Shown: positions 39,501-52,365 of the stretch, piece by piece | How positions within the stretch are numbered: position 1 is the stretch's first letter | How the letters are laid out: each line of letters opens with the position of its first letter | Assembly: GCA_037954325.1 (NCBI GenBank) | Contig: JBBMNZ010000061.1 | Coordinates: forward strand, 62,001 to 126,000 | Direction: 5' to 3' | Length of the DNA stretch: 64,000 nucleotides | Origin: Fistularia commersonii | Taxonomy: Eukaryota > Chordata > Actinopteri > Syngnathiformes > Fistulariidae | Made by a program: the position numbers and the translations under genes | Notes under the pieces: model-generated | The model's database searches: none | Told to the model about the DNA's origin: nothing | The model's input: only the letters and a program-made list of their open reading frames with translations

Positions 39501-40064
39501 TACACTGAATTTGATATATTGTGCAGAATCATGTCCTAAACAACATATTTCAACAGCAGAAACCAGCTTGATGAAATTCATTAGTTATTTCCACTCCTAA
39601 TCACAAACGCCTCAACTCGGTGAGATAAGTCCTTTTTGAAAGAATGGCTATATCCTTTGAACCTTTAATGGGATCACACTGAATTTGACATATATTGTGT
39701 AGAATCATATCCCAAAAAACATATTTCAACAGCAGTAACCAGCTTGATGAAATTCATTAGTTATTTCCACTCCTAAACAAAAACGCTTCAACTCGGTGAG
39801 ATAAGCATTATTTGCAAGAATGGCTATATCCTTTGATCTTGTTGCTGGATTACACTGAATTTGAATTTTTTTTCTGCAGAATCATGTCCTAAACAACATA
39901 TTTCAAAAGCAGAAACCAGCTTGATGAAATTCAAAAGTTATTTCCACTCCTAATCAAAAACGCTTCAACTCGGTGAGATAAGTACTTTTTGAACGAATGG
40001 CTATATCTTTTGAACTTGTGAAGGGATTACACTTAATTTGACATATATTGTGCAGAATTATGTC
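33560..40064 (+). repeat. 37-monomer super-HOR (6,505 bp), copy 2
   Basis: Second full copy, with the same internal order A1 (33560-34964), a2 (to about 35455), B1 (35456-37038), B2 (37039-38621) and A3 (38622-40064). Even private variants of single monomers in copy 1 recur here, for example GAATAATGTCC near 35661 and GAATTTTTTTTCTGCAG at 39861. I found no difference at the sites I compared. That implies a very recent duplication or conversion, or a possible assembly duplication. Confidence 0.9.
35456..38621 (+). repeat. B1-B2 pair in super-HOR copy 2
   Basis: The two 9-monomer B blocks at 35456-37038 and 37039-38621, the +6,505 counterparts of 28951-32116. Hairpin variants are at 36216 and 37799, CAACACAG at 36388 and 37971, and the GAATAAAAAACG change near 36439 in the first only. 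The 69-codon minus-strand frame at 36335-36544 is an exact repeat of the one at 29830-30039. Confidence 0.82.
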
Positions 40065-40523
40065 CTAAACAACATATTTCAACAGCAGAAACCAGCTTGA
40101 TAATATCCATTAGTTATTTCCACTCCTATTCAAAAACGCTTCAACTCGGTCTCATAAGCACGTTTTGAACGGATGGCTATATCCTTTCAACCTGTAATGG
40201 GCTCACAAGAATTTGACGTATATTGTGCAGAATCATGTCCTAAACAACATATTTCAACAGCAGAAACCAGCTTGATGAAATTCAATAGTTATTTCCGCTC
40301 CTAATCAAAAACTCTTCAACTTGGTGAGATAAGCAATTTTTGAACGAATGGCTATATCTTTTGAACCTGTGATGGGATTTCACTGAATTTGACATATAGT
40401 GTGCAGAATCATGTCCTAAAGAACATATTTCAACAGCAGAAACCAGCTTGATGAAATTCAAAAGTTATTTCCACTCCTAATCAAAAACGCTTCAACTCGG
40501 TGAGATAAGTACTTTTTGAACGA
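40065..40523 (+). repeat. Super-HOR, truncated third copy (459 bp)
   Basis: The string that opens each 6,505-bp unit restarts here (GATAATATCC, then the CTCATAAGCACG type, then GAATTTGACG at 40207, which is 33702 + 6,505). It stays in step until about 40523. There AACGAACGGCG replaces AACGAATGGCG, and further changes (GAATTATGTCC near 40584) show that a different copy lineage has taken over. Confidence 0.8.
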
Positions 40524-43500
40524 ACGGCGATATCTTTTGAACTTGTGAAGGTATTACACTGAATTTGAAATATATTGTCCAGAATTATGTCCTAAACAAC
40601 ATATTTCAAGAGCAGAAACCAGCGTGATGAAATTCAAAAGTTATTTCCAATACTAATCAAAAACTCTTCAACTTGGTGAGATAAGCAATTTTTGAACGAA
40701 TGGCTATATTTTTTGAACCTGTAATGGGATTTCACTGAAGTTGACATATATTGTGCAGAATCTTGTCCTAAACAACATATTTCAACAGCAGAAACCAGCT
40801 TGATGAAATTCATTAGTTATTTCCACTCCGAATCAAAAATGCTTCAACTCGGTGAGATAAGCACTTTTTGATCGAATGGCTATATCTTTTTAACTTGTCA
40901 CTGGATTATACTGAATTTGACATATTTTGTGCAGAATCTTGTTCTAAACAGCATATTTCAACAGCGGGAACCAGCTTGATGAAATTCATTAGTTATTTCC
41001 ACTCCTAATCAGAAACGTCTCAACTCGGTGAGATAAGCACTTTTTTCACGAATGGCTATATCTTTTTATCTTATCGCTGGATTACACTTAATTTGACATG
41101 TGTTTTGCAGAATCATGTCCTTAACAACATATTTCAACAGCAGAAACCAGCTTAACGAAATCCATCAGTTATTTCCACTCCTAATCAAAAACGCTTCAAC
41201 CCGATAAGATTAGCAGTTTTTGAACGAATGGCTATATCTTTTGAACCTCTGATGTGATTACACTAAATTTTACATATATTGTTCAAAATCATATCCTAAA
41301 CAACATATTTCAACAGCAGAAACCAGCTTGATGAAATTCATTGGTTATTTCCACTCAGAATCAAAAACGCCTCAACTCGGTGACATAAGTTCTTTTGGAA
41401 TGACTGGCGATTTCTTTTGAACCTATGAAGGGATTACACTGAATTTGACATATATTGTGCAGAATCATGTCCTAAACAACATATTTCAACAGCAGAAACC
41501 AGCTTGATGAAATTCATTAGTTATTTCCACTCCTAATCACAAACGCCTCAACTCGGTGAGATAAGTCCTTTTTGAACGAATGGCTATATCCTTTGAACCT
41601 GTAATGGGATCACACTGACTTTGACATATATTGTGCAGAATCATATCCTAAACAACATATTTCAACAGCAGAAACCAGCTTGATGAAATTCATTAGTTAT
41701 TTCCACTCCTAATCAAAAATGCTTCAACTCGGTGAGATAAGCACTTTTTGCACGAATGGCTATATCTTTTAATCTTATCGCTGGATTACACTGAATTTGA
41801 CATGTGTTTTGCAGAATCATGTCCTAAACAACATATTTCAACAGCAGAAACCAGCTTGATGAAATTCATTGGTTATTTCCACTCCGAATTATAAACGCCT
41901 CAACTCGGTGAGATAAGTTCTTTTGGAACGACTGGCGATATCTTTTGAACCTATGAAGAGATTACACTGAATTTGACATATATTGTGCAGAAACATGTTC
42001 TAAACAACATATTTCAACAGCAGAAACCAGCTTGATGAAATTCAAAAGTTATTTCCACTCCTAATCAAAAACGCTTCAACTCAGTGAGATAAGTACTTTT
42101 TGAACAAATGGCTATATATTTTGAACTTGTGAAGGGATTACACTGAATTTGACATTTATTGTGCAGAATCATGTCCTAAACAACATATTTCAACAGCAGA
42201 AACCAGCTTGTAGAAATTCATTAGTTATTTCCACTCCTAATCAAAAACGCTTCAACTCGGTGAGATAAGTACTTTTTGAACGAATGGCGATATCTTTTGA
42301 ACCTATGAAGGGATTACACTGAATTTGACATATATTGTGCAGAATCATGTCCTAAACAACATATTTCAACAGCAGAAACCAGCGTGATGAAATTCAAAAG
42401 TTATTTCCACTCCTAATCAAAAACGCTTACACTCGGTGAGATAAGTACTTTTTGAACGAATGGCTATATCTTTTGAACTTGTGAAGGGATTACACTTAAT
42501 TTGACATATATTGTGCAGAATTATGTCATAAACAACATATTTCAACAGCAGAAACCAGCTTGATAATATCCATTAGTTATTTCCACTCCTATTCAAAAAC
42601 GCTTCAACTCGGTCTCATAAGCACGTTTTGAACGGATGGCTATATCCTTTCAACCTGTAATGGGCTCACAAGAATTTGACGTATATTGTGCAGAATCATG
42701 TCCTAAACAACATATTTCAACAGCAGAAACCAGCTTGATGAAATTCAATAGTTATTTCCGCTCCTAATAAAAAACTCTTCAACTTGGTGAGATAAGCAAT
42801 TTTTGAACGAATGACTATATCTTTTGAACCTGTGATGGGATTTCACTGAATTTGACATATAGTGTGCAGAATCATGTCCTAAAGAACATATTTCAACAGC
42901 AGAAACCTGCTTGATGAAATTCAAAAGTTATTTCCACTCTTAATCAAAAACGCTTCAACTCGGTGAGATAAGTACTTTTTGAACGAATGGCGATATCTTT
43001 TGAACTTGTGAAGGTATTACACTGAATTTGAAATATATTGTCCAGAATCATGTCCTAAACAACAAATTTCAAGAGCAGAAACCAGCGTGATGAAATTCAA
43101 AAGTTATTTCCAATACTAATCAAAAACTATTCAACTTGGTGAGATAAGCAATTTTTGAACGAATGGCTATATTTTTTGAACCTGTGATGGGATTTCACTG
43201 AAGTTGACATATATTGTGCAGAATCTTGTCCTAAACAACATATTTCAACAGCAGAAACAAGCTTGATGAAATTCATTGGTTATTTCCACTCAGAATCAAA
43301 AACGCCTAAACTCGGTGACATAAGTTCTTTTGGAAAGACTGGCGATTTCTTTTGAACCTATGAAGGGATTACACTGAATTGGACATATATTGTGCAGAAT
43401 CATGTTCTAAACAACATATTTCAACAGCAGAAACCAGCTTGATGAAATTCAAAAGTTATTTCCACTCCTAATCAAAAACGCTTCAACTCGGTGAGATAAG

Positions 43501-44744
43501 CACTTTTTGAACGAATGGCTATATCTTTCGAACCTGTGAAGTGATTAAACTAAATTTGACATATATTGTTCAAAATCATATCCTAAACAACATATTTCAA
43601 CAGCAGAAACCAGCTTGATGAAATTCATTGGTTATTTCCACTCAGAATCAAAAACGCCTCAACTCGGTGACATAAGTTCTTTTGGAATGACTGGCGATTT
43701 CTTTTGAACCTATGAAGGGATTACACTGAATTTGACATATATTGTGCAGAATCATGTCCTAAACAACATATTTCAACAGCAGAAACCAGCTTGATGAAAT
43801 TCATTAGTTATTTCCACTCCTAATCACAAACGCCTCAACTCGGTGAGATAAGTCCTTTTTGAAAGAATGGCTATATCCTTTGAACCTTTAATGGGATCAC
43901 ACTGAATTTGACATATATTGTGTAGAATCATATCCCAAAAAACATATTTCAACAGCAGTAACCAGCTTGATGAAATTCATTAGTTATTTCCACTCCTAAA
44001 CAAAAACGCTTCAACTCGGTGAGATAAGCATTATTTGCAAGAATGGCTATATCCTTTGATCTTGTTGCCGGATTACACTGAATTTGAAATATTTTCTGCA
44101 GAATCATGTCCTAAACAACATATTTCAAAAGCAGAAACCAGCTTGATGAAATTCAAAAGTTATTTCCACTCCTAATCAAAAACGCTTCAACTCGGTGAGA
44201 TAAGTAATTTTTGAACGAATGGCTATATCTTTTGAACTTGTGAAGGGATTACACTTAATTTGACATATATTGTGCAGAATTATGTCATAAACAACATATT
44301 TCAACAGCAGAAACCAGCTTGATAATATCCATTAGTTATTTCCACTCCTAATCAAAAACGCTTCAACTCGGTCTCATAAGCACGTTTTGAACGGATGGCT
44401 ATATCCTTTCAACCTGTAATGGGCTCACAAGATTTTGACGTATATTGTGCAGAATCATGTCCTAAACAACATATTTCAACAGCAGAAACCAGCTTGATGA
44501 AATTCAATAGTTATTTCCGCTCCTAATCAAAAACTCTTCAACTTGGTGAGATAAGCAATTTTTGAACGAATGGCTATATCTTTTGAACCTGTGATGGGAT
44601 TTCACTGAATTTGACATATAGTGTGCAGAATCATGTCCTAAAGAACATATTTCAACAGCAGAAACCAGCTTGATGAAATTCAAAAGTTATTTCCACTCCT
44701 AATCAAAAACGCTTCAACTCGGTGAGATAAGTACTTTTTGAACG
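40524..44744 (+). repeat. 24-monomer repeat (4,222 bp), copy 1
   Basis: A diverged relative of the super-HOR whose landmarks recur at +4,222 bp (24 x 176 minus 2): the AACGGCGATATC variant at 40523/44745, TTGATCGAATGG near 40868/45090, and CGCTTACACTCGG at 42424/46646. In the middle the offset falls to 4,046 bp (CACAAACGCCTC at 41538/45584) and then returns to 4,222, so one monomer has been lost from each copy at different places. The tail 42,9-44,2 kb contains an A-like string with GAAATATTTTCTGCAG (CTGCAG at 44096). Confidence 0.75.
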
Positions 44745-46905
44745 AACGGCGATATCTTTTTAACTTGTGAAGGTATTACACTGAATTTGAAATATATTGT
44801 CCAGAATCATGTCCTAAACAACAAATTTCAAGAGCAGAAACCAGCGTGATGAAATTCAAAAGTTATTTCCAATACTAATCAAAAACTCTTCAACTTGGTG
44901 AGATAAGCAATTTTTGAACGAATGGCGATATTTTTTGAACCTGTGATGGGATTTCACTGAAGTTGACATATATTGTGCAGAATCTTGTCCTAAACAACAT
45001 ATTTCAACAGCAGAAACCAGCTTGATGAAATTCATTAGTTATTTCCACTCCGAATCAAAAATGCTTCAACTCGGTGAGATAAGCACTTTTTGATCGAATG
45101 GCTATATCTTTTGAACTTGTCACTGGATTATACTGAATTTGACATATTTTGTGCAGAATCTTGTTCTAAACAGCATATTTCAACAGCGGGAACCAGCTTG
45201 ATGAAATTCATTAGTTATTTCCACTCCTAATCAGAAACGTCTCAACTCGGTGAGATAAGCACTTTTTTCACGAATGGCTATATCTTTTGATCTTATCGCT
45301 GGATTACACTTAATTTGACATGTGTTTTGCAGAATCATGTCCTTAACAACATATTTCAACAGCAGAAACCAGCTTAACGAAATCCATCAGTTATTTCCAC
45401 TCCTAATCAAAAACGCTTCAACCCGATAAGATAAGCAGTTTTTGAACGAATGGCTATATCTTTTGAACCTCTGATGTGATTACACTAAATTTGACATATA
45501 TTGTTCAAAATCATATCCTAAACAACATATTTCAACAGCAAAAACCAGCTTGATGAAATTCATTGGTTATTTCCACTCCTAATCACAAACGCCTCAACTC
45601 GGTGAGATAAGTCCTTTTTGAACGAATGGCTATATCCTTTGAACCTGTAATGGGATCACACTGACTTTGACATATATTGTGCAGAATCATATCCTAAACA
45701 ACATATTTCAACAGCAGAAACCAGCTTGATGAAATTCATTAGTTATTTCCACTCCTAATCAAAAATGCTTCAACTCGGTGAGATAAGCACTTTTTGAACG
45801 AATGGCTATATCTTTTGAACTTGTGAAGGGATTACACTGAATTTGACATATATTGTGCAGAATCATGTCCTAAACAACATATTTCAACAGTAGAAATCTA
45901 CTTGATGAAATTCATTACTTATTGCCACTCCTAATCAAAATTGCTTCAACTCGGTGAGATAAGCACTTTTTGCACGAATGGCTATATCTTTTGATCTTAT
46001 CGCTGGATTACACTGAATTTGACATGTGTTTTGCATAATCATGTCCTAAACAACATATTTCAACAGCAGAAACCAGCTTGATGAAATTCATTGGTTATTT
46101 CCACTCCGAATCAAAAACGCCTCAACTCGGTGAGATAAGTTCTTTTGGAACGACTGGCGATATCTTTTGAACCTATGAAGGGATTACACTGAATTTGACA
46201 TATATTGTGCAGAAACATGTTCTAAACAACATATTTCAACAGCAGAAACCAGCTTGATGGAATTCAAAAGTTTTTTCCACTCCTAATCAAAAACGCTTCA
46301 ACTCGGTGAGATAAGTACTTTTTGAACAAATGGCTATATATTTTGAACTTGTGAAGGGATTACACTGAATTTGACATATATTGTGCAGAATCATGTCCTA
46401 AACAACATATTTCAACAGCAGAAACCAGCTTGTAGAAATTCATTAGTGATTTCCACTCCTAATCAAAAACGCTTCAACTCGGTGAGATAAGTACTTTTTG
46501 AACGAATGGCGATATCTTTTGAACCTATGAAGGGATTACACTGAATTTGACATATATTGTGCAGAATCATGTCCTATACAACATATTTCAACAGCAGAAA
46601 CCAGCGTGATGAAATTCAAAAGTTATTTCCACTCCTAATCAAAAACGCTTACACTCGGTGAGATAAGTACTTTTTGAACGAATGGCTATATCTTTTGAAC
46701 TTGTGAAGGGATTACACTTAATTTGACATATATTGTGCAGAATTATGTCATAAACAACATATTTCAACAGCAGAAACCAGCTTGATAATATCCATTAGTT
46801 ATTTCCACTCCTAATCAAAAACGCTTCAACTTTGTCTCATAAGCACGTTTTGAACGGATGGCTATATCCTTTCAACCTGTAAAGGGCTCACAAGAATTTG
46901 ACGTA
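44745..46905 (+). repeat. 24-monomer repeat (4,222 bp), copy 2, partial
   Basis: Second copy of the 4,222-bp unit, matching 40523 to about 42683. It lacks the GGAATGACTGGCGATTTC monomer present at about 41400 in copy 1. It keeps a monomer with the hairpin variant (45889-45902) that copy 1 lacks. Private changes include CATTACTTATTGCC near 45914 and CAAAAGTTTTTTCC near 46265. The copy runs into the 351-bp dimer duplication at about 46906. Confidence 0.75.
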
Positions 46906-47607
46906 TATTGTGCAGAATCATGTCCTAAACAACATATTTCAACAGCAGAAACCAGCTTGATGAAATTCAATAGTTATTTCCACTCCTAATCAAAAATGCT
47001 TAAACTCGGTGAGATAAGCACTTTTTGATCGAATGGCAAAGTCTTTTGAACTTGTTGCTGGATTATACTGAATTTGACATATTTTGTGCAGAATCATGTC
47101 CTAAACAACATATTTCAACAGCAGGAACCAGCTTGATAAAATTCATTAGCTATTTGCACTCCTAATGAAAAACTCTTCAACTCAGTCTCATAAGCACGTT
47201 TTGAACGAATGGCTATATCGTTTCAACCTGTAATGGGCTCACACGAATTTGACGTATATTGTGCAGAATCATGTCCTAAACAACATATTTCAACAGCAGA
47301 AACCAGCTTGATGAAATTCAATAGTTATTTCCACTCCTAATCAAAAATGCTTAAACTCGGTGAGATAAGCACTTTTTGATCGAATGGCAAAGTCTTTTGA
47401 ACTTGTCGCTGGATTATACTGAATTTGACATATTTTGTGCAGAATCATGTCCTAAACAACATATTTCAAAAGCAGGAACCAGCTTGATGAAATTCATTAG
47501 CTATTTGCACTCCTAATGAAAAACTCTTCAACTCAGTCTCATAAGCACGTTTTGAACGAATGGCTATATCCTTTCAACCTGTAATGGGCTAACACGAATT
47601 TGACATA
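46906..47607 (+). repeat. 2-monomer tandem duplication (351 bp)
   Basis: Two adjacent two-monomer copies, about 46906-47256 and 47257-47607. The rare variant GAATGGCAAAGTC starts at 47031 and 47382, an offset of 351 bp. Both copies share CTTAAACTCGG and the monomer with AATGAAAAACTCTTC and CAGTCTCATAAGCACG. Small private differences (TTGTTGCTGG versus TTGTCGCTGG, GCTCACACG versus GCTAACACG) show some time since the event. Confidence 0.8.
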
Positions 47608-50600
47608 TATTGTGCAGAATCATGTCCTAAACAACATATTTCAACAGCAGAAACCAGCTTGATGAAATTCATTAGTTATTTCCACTCCTAATCAGAAACG
47701 TCTCAACTCGGTGAGTTAAGCACTTTTTGAACGAATGGCTATATCTTTTGGACTTTAGATGGATATGACATATATTGTGCAGAATCTTGACCTAACAACA
47801 TATTTCAACAGCAGAAACCAGCTTGATGAAATTCATTAGTTATTTCCACTCCTAATCAGAAACGTCTCAACTCGGTGAGATAAGCACTTTTTTCACGAAT
47901 GGCTATATCTTTTGATCTTATCGCTGGATTACACTTAATTTGACATGTGTTTTGCAGAATCATGTCCTTAACAACATATTTCAACAGCAGAAACCAGCTT
48001 GATGAAATTCATTAGTTATTTCCAATACTAATCAAAAACTCTTCAACTTGGTGAGATAAGCAATTTTTGAACAAATGGCTATGTCTTTTGAACCTGTGAT
48101 GGATTTCACTGAATTTGACATATATTGTGCAGAATATTGTCCTAAACAACATATTTCAACAGCAGAAACCAGCTTGATGAAATTCATTAGTTATTTCCAC
48201 TCCGAATCAAAAACGCTTCAACTCGGTGAGATAAGCACTTTTTTCACGAATGGCTATATCTTTTGATCTTATCGCTGGATTACACTGAATTTGACATGTG
48301 TTTTGCAGAATCATGTCCTAAACAACATATTTCAACAGCAGAAACCAGCTTGACGAAATCCATCAGTTATTTCCACTCCTAATCAAAAACCCTTCAACCC
48401 AATAAGATAAGCAGTTTTTGAACGAATGGCTATATCTTTTGAACCTGTGATGTGATTACACTAAATTTGACATATATTGTGCAGAATCATATCCTAAAAA
48501 ACATATTTCAACAGCAGAAACCAGCTTGATTAAAATCATTAGCTATTTGCACTCCGAATGAAAAACTCTTCAACTCAGTCTCATAAGCACATTTTGAACG
48601 AATGGCTATATCCTTTCAACCTGTAATGGGCTCACACGAATTTGACATATATTGTGCAGAATCATGTCCTAAACAACATATTTCAACAGCAGAAACCAGC
48701 TTGATGAAATTCATTAGTTATTTCCACTCCTAATCAGAAACGTCTCAACTCGGTGAGTTAAGCACTTTTTGAACGAATGGCTATATCTTTTGGACTTTAG
48801 ATGGATATGACATATATTGTGCAGAATCTTGACCTAACAACATATTTCAACAGCAGAAACCAGCTTGACGTAATTCATTGGTTATTTCCAATACTAATCA
48901 AAAACTCTTCAACTTGGTGACATAAGTACTTTTTGGACGAATGGCTATATCCTTTGAACCTGTAATGGGATTTCACTAAATTTGACATATATTGTGCAGA
49001 ATCATGTCCTAAACAACAAATTTCAACAGCAGAAACTAGCTTGATGAAATTCATTAGTTATTTCCAATACTAATCAAAAACTCTTCAACTTGGTGAGATA
49101 AGCAATTTTTGAACAAATGGCTATAGTTTTTGAACCTGTGATGGATTTCACTGAATTTGACATATATTGTGCAGAATATTGTCCTAAACAACATATTTCA
49201 ACAGCAGAAACCAGCTTGATGAAATCCATTAGCTATTTCCACTCCGAATCAAAAACGCTTCAACTCGGTGAGATAAGCACTTTTTTCACGAATGGCTATA
49301 TCTTTTGATCTTATCGCTGGATTACACTGAATTTGACATGTGTTTTGCAGAATCATGTCCTAAACAACATATTTCAACAGCAGAAACCAGCTTGACGAAA
49401 TCCATCAGTTATTTCCACTCCTAATCAAAAACCCTTCAACCCGATAAGATAAGCAGTTTTTGAACGAATGGCTATATCTTTTGAACCTGTGATGTGATTA
49501 CACTAAATTTGACATATATTGTGCAGAATCATATCCTAAAAAACATATTTCAACAGCAGAAACCAGCTTGATTAAATTCATTGGTTATTTCCACTCCAAA
49601 TCAAAAACGCCTCAACTCGGTGAAATAAGTTCTTTTGGAACGACTGGCGATATCTTTTGAACCTATGAAGGGATTACACTGAATTTGACATATATTGTGC
49701 AGAAACATGTTCTAAACAACATATTTCAACAGCAGAAACCAGCTTGATGAAATTCAAAAGTTATTTCCACTCCTAATCAAAAACGCTTCAACTCGGTGAG
49801 ATAAGTACTTTTTGAACAAATGGCTATATCTTTTGAACTTGTGAAGGGATTACACTGAATTTGACATATAGTGTGCAGAATCATGTCCTAAACAACATAT
49901 TTCAACAGCAAAAACCAGCTTGTAGAAATTCATTAGTTATTTCCACTCCTAATCAAAAACTCTTCAACTCGGTGAGATAAGTTCTTTTGGAACGACTGGC
50001 GATATCTTTTGAACCTATGAAGGGATTACACTGAATTTGACATATATTGTGCAAAAACATGTTCTAAACAACATATTTCAACAGCAGAAACCAGCTTGAT
50101 GAAATTCAAAAGTTATTTCCACTCCTAATCAAAAACGCTTCAACTCGGTGAGATAAGCACTTTTTGAACGAATGGCGATATCTTTTGAACTTGTGAAGGG
50201 ATTACACTGAATTTGACATATATTGTGGAGAATCATGTCCTATACAACATATTTCAACAGCAGAAACCAGCGTGATGAAATTCAAAAGTTATTTCCACTC
50301 CTAATCAAAAACGCTTACACTCGGTGAGATAAGTACTTTTTGAACGAATGGCTATATCTTTTGAACTTGTGAAGGGATTACACTTAATTTGACATATATT
50401 GTGCAGAATTATGTCATAAACAACATATTTCAACAGCAGAAACCAGCTTGATAATATCCATTAGTTATTTCCACTCCTAATCAAAAACGCTTCAACTTTG
50501 TCTCATAAGCACGTTTTGAACGGATGGCTATATCCTTTCAACCTGTAAAGGGCTCACAAGAATTTGACGTATATTGTGCAGAATCATGTCCTAAACAACA

Positions 50601-52329
50601 TATTTTAACAGCAGAAACCAGCTTGACGTAATTCATTGGTTATTTCCAATACTAATCAAAAACTCTTCAACTTGGTGACATAAGTACTTTTTGGACGAAT
50701 GGCTATATCCTTTGAACCTGTAATGGGATTTCACTAAATTTGACATATATTGTGCAGAATCATGTCCTAAACAACAAATTTCAACAGCAGAAACTAGCTT
50801 GATGAAATTCATTAGTTATTTCCAATACTAATCAAAAACTCTTCAACTTGGTGAGATAAGCAATTTTTGAACAAATGGCTATAGTTTTTGAACCTGTGAT
50901 GGATTTCACTGAATTTGACATATATTGTGCAGAATATTGTCCTAAACAACATATTTCAACAGCAGAAACCAGCTTGATGAAATCCATTAGCTATTTCCAC
51001 TCCGAATCAAAAACGCTTCAACTCGGTGAGATAAGCACTTTTTTCACGAATGGCTATATCTTTTGATCTTATCGCTGGATTACACTGAATTTGACATGTG
51101 TTTTGCAGAATCATGTCCTAAACAACATATTTCAACAGCAGAAACCAGCTTGACGAAATCCATCAGTTATTTCCACTCCTAATCAAAAACCCTTCAACCC
51201 GATAAGATAAGCAGTTTTTGAACGAATGGCTATATCTTTTGAACCTGTGATGTGATTACACTAAATTTGACATATATTGTGCAGAATCATATCCTAAAAA
51301 ACATATTTCAACAGCAGAAACCAGCTTGATTAAATTCATTGGTTATTTCCACTCCAAATCAAAAACGCCTCAACTCGGTGAAATAAGTTCTTTTGGAACG
51401 ACTGGCGATATCTTTTGAACCTATGAAGGGATTACACTGAATTTGACATATATTGTGCAGAAACATGTTCTAAACAACATATTTCAACAGCAGAAACCAG
51501 CTTGATGAAATTCAAAAGTTATTTCCACTCCTAATCAAAAACGCTTCAACTCGGTGAGATAAGTACTTTTTGAACAAATGGCTATATCTTTTGAACTTGT
51601 GAAGGGATTACACTGAATTTGACATATAGTGTGCAGAATCATGTCCTAAACAACATATTTCAACAGCAAAAACCAGCTTGTAGAAATTCATTAGTTATTT
51701 CCACTCCTAATCAAAAACTCTTCAACTCGGTGAGATAAGTTCTTTTGGAACGACTGGCGATATCTTTTGAACCTATGAAGGGATTACACTGAATTTGACA
51801 TATATTGTGCAAAAACATGTTCTAAACAACATATTTCAACAGCAGAAACCAGCTTGATGAAATTCAAAAGTTATTTCCACTCCGAATCAAAAACGCTTCA
51901 ACTCGGTGAGATAAGCACTTTTTGAACGAATGGCGATATCTTTTGAACTTGTGAAGGGATTACACTGAATTTGACATATATTGTGCAGAATCATGTCCTA
52001 TACAACATATTTCAACAGCAGAAACCAGCGTGATGAAATTCAAAAGTTATTTCCACTCCTAATCAAAAACGCTTACACTCGGTGAGATAAGTACTTTTTG
52101 AACGAATGGCTATATCTTTTGAACTTGTGAAGGGATTACACTTAATTTGACATATATTGTGCAGAATTATGTCATAAACAACATATTTCAACAGCAGAAA
52201 CCAGCTTGATAATATCCATTAGTTATTTCCACTCCTAATCAAAAACGCTTCAACTTTGTCTCATAAGCACGTTTTGAACGGATGGCTATATCCTTTCAAC
52301 CTGTAAAGGGCTCACAAGAATTTGACGTA
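47257..52329 (+). repeat. 29-monomer HOR (5,073 bp), copy 1
   Basis: First copy of a 5,073-bp unit (29 x 176 minus 31; the deficit comes largely from short monomers). Anchors at exactly +5,073 are GAATGGCAAAG (47382/52455), the short-monomer deletions (47758/52831 and 48800/53873) and the 63-codon frames (48075/53148 and 49117/54190). It contains two nested duplications: a 1,042-bp 6-mer and a 1,758-bp 10-mer. Confidence 0.88.
47495..49578 (+). repeat. 6-monomer duplication (1,042 bp)
   Basis: Two copies of a 6-monomer string, about 47495-48536 and 48537-49578. The short-monomer deletion lies at 47758 and 48800, and the frame-shifted GTGATGGATTTCAC monomer opens a frame at 48075 and 49117; both pairs are 1,042 bp apart. 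The copies differ in the middle: 47820-47990 has GCTTGATGAAATTC and CAGAAACGTCTC, whereas 48862-49030 has GCTTGACGTAATTC and CCAATAC. One has therefore had a local replacement. Confidence 0.75.
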
Positions 52330-52365
52330 TATTGTGCAGAATCATGTCCTAAACAACATATTTCA
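48850..52365 (+). repeat. 10-monomer tandem duplication (1,758 bp)
   Basis: Two adjacent copies, about 48850-50607 and 50608-52365. GCTTGACGTAATTC recurs at 48863 and 50621, the 63-codon frame at 49117 and 50875, and CCTGTAAAGGG near 50542 and 52300, all at +1,758. The joint lies in the monomer with the private change TATTTTAACAGC at about 50601. The second 5,073-bp copy does not contain this duplication, which suggests it arose after that event or that its equivalent lies beyond the truncation. Confidence 0.82.

Noticed and set aside
27055..40064. Tandem gene family or rDNA-like unit at 6.5 kb
   Set aside because: The unit is composed entirely of 176-bp monomers; no rRNA, tRNA or coding sequence is present within it.
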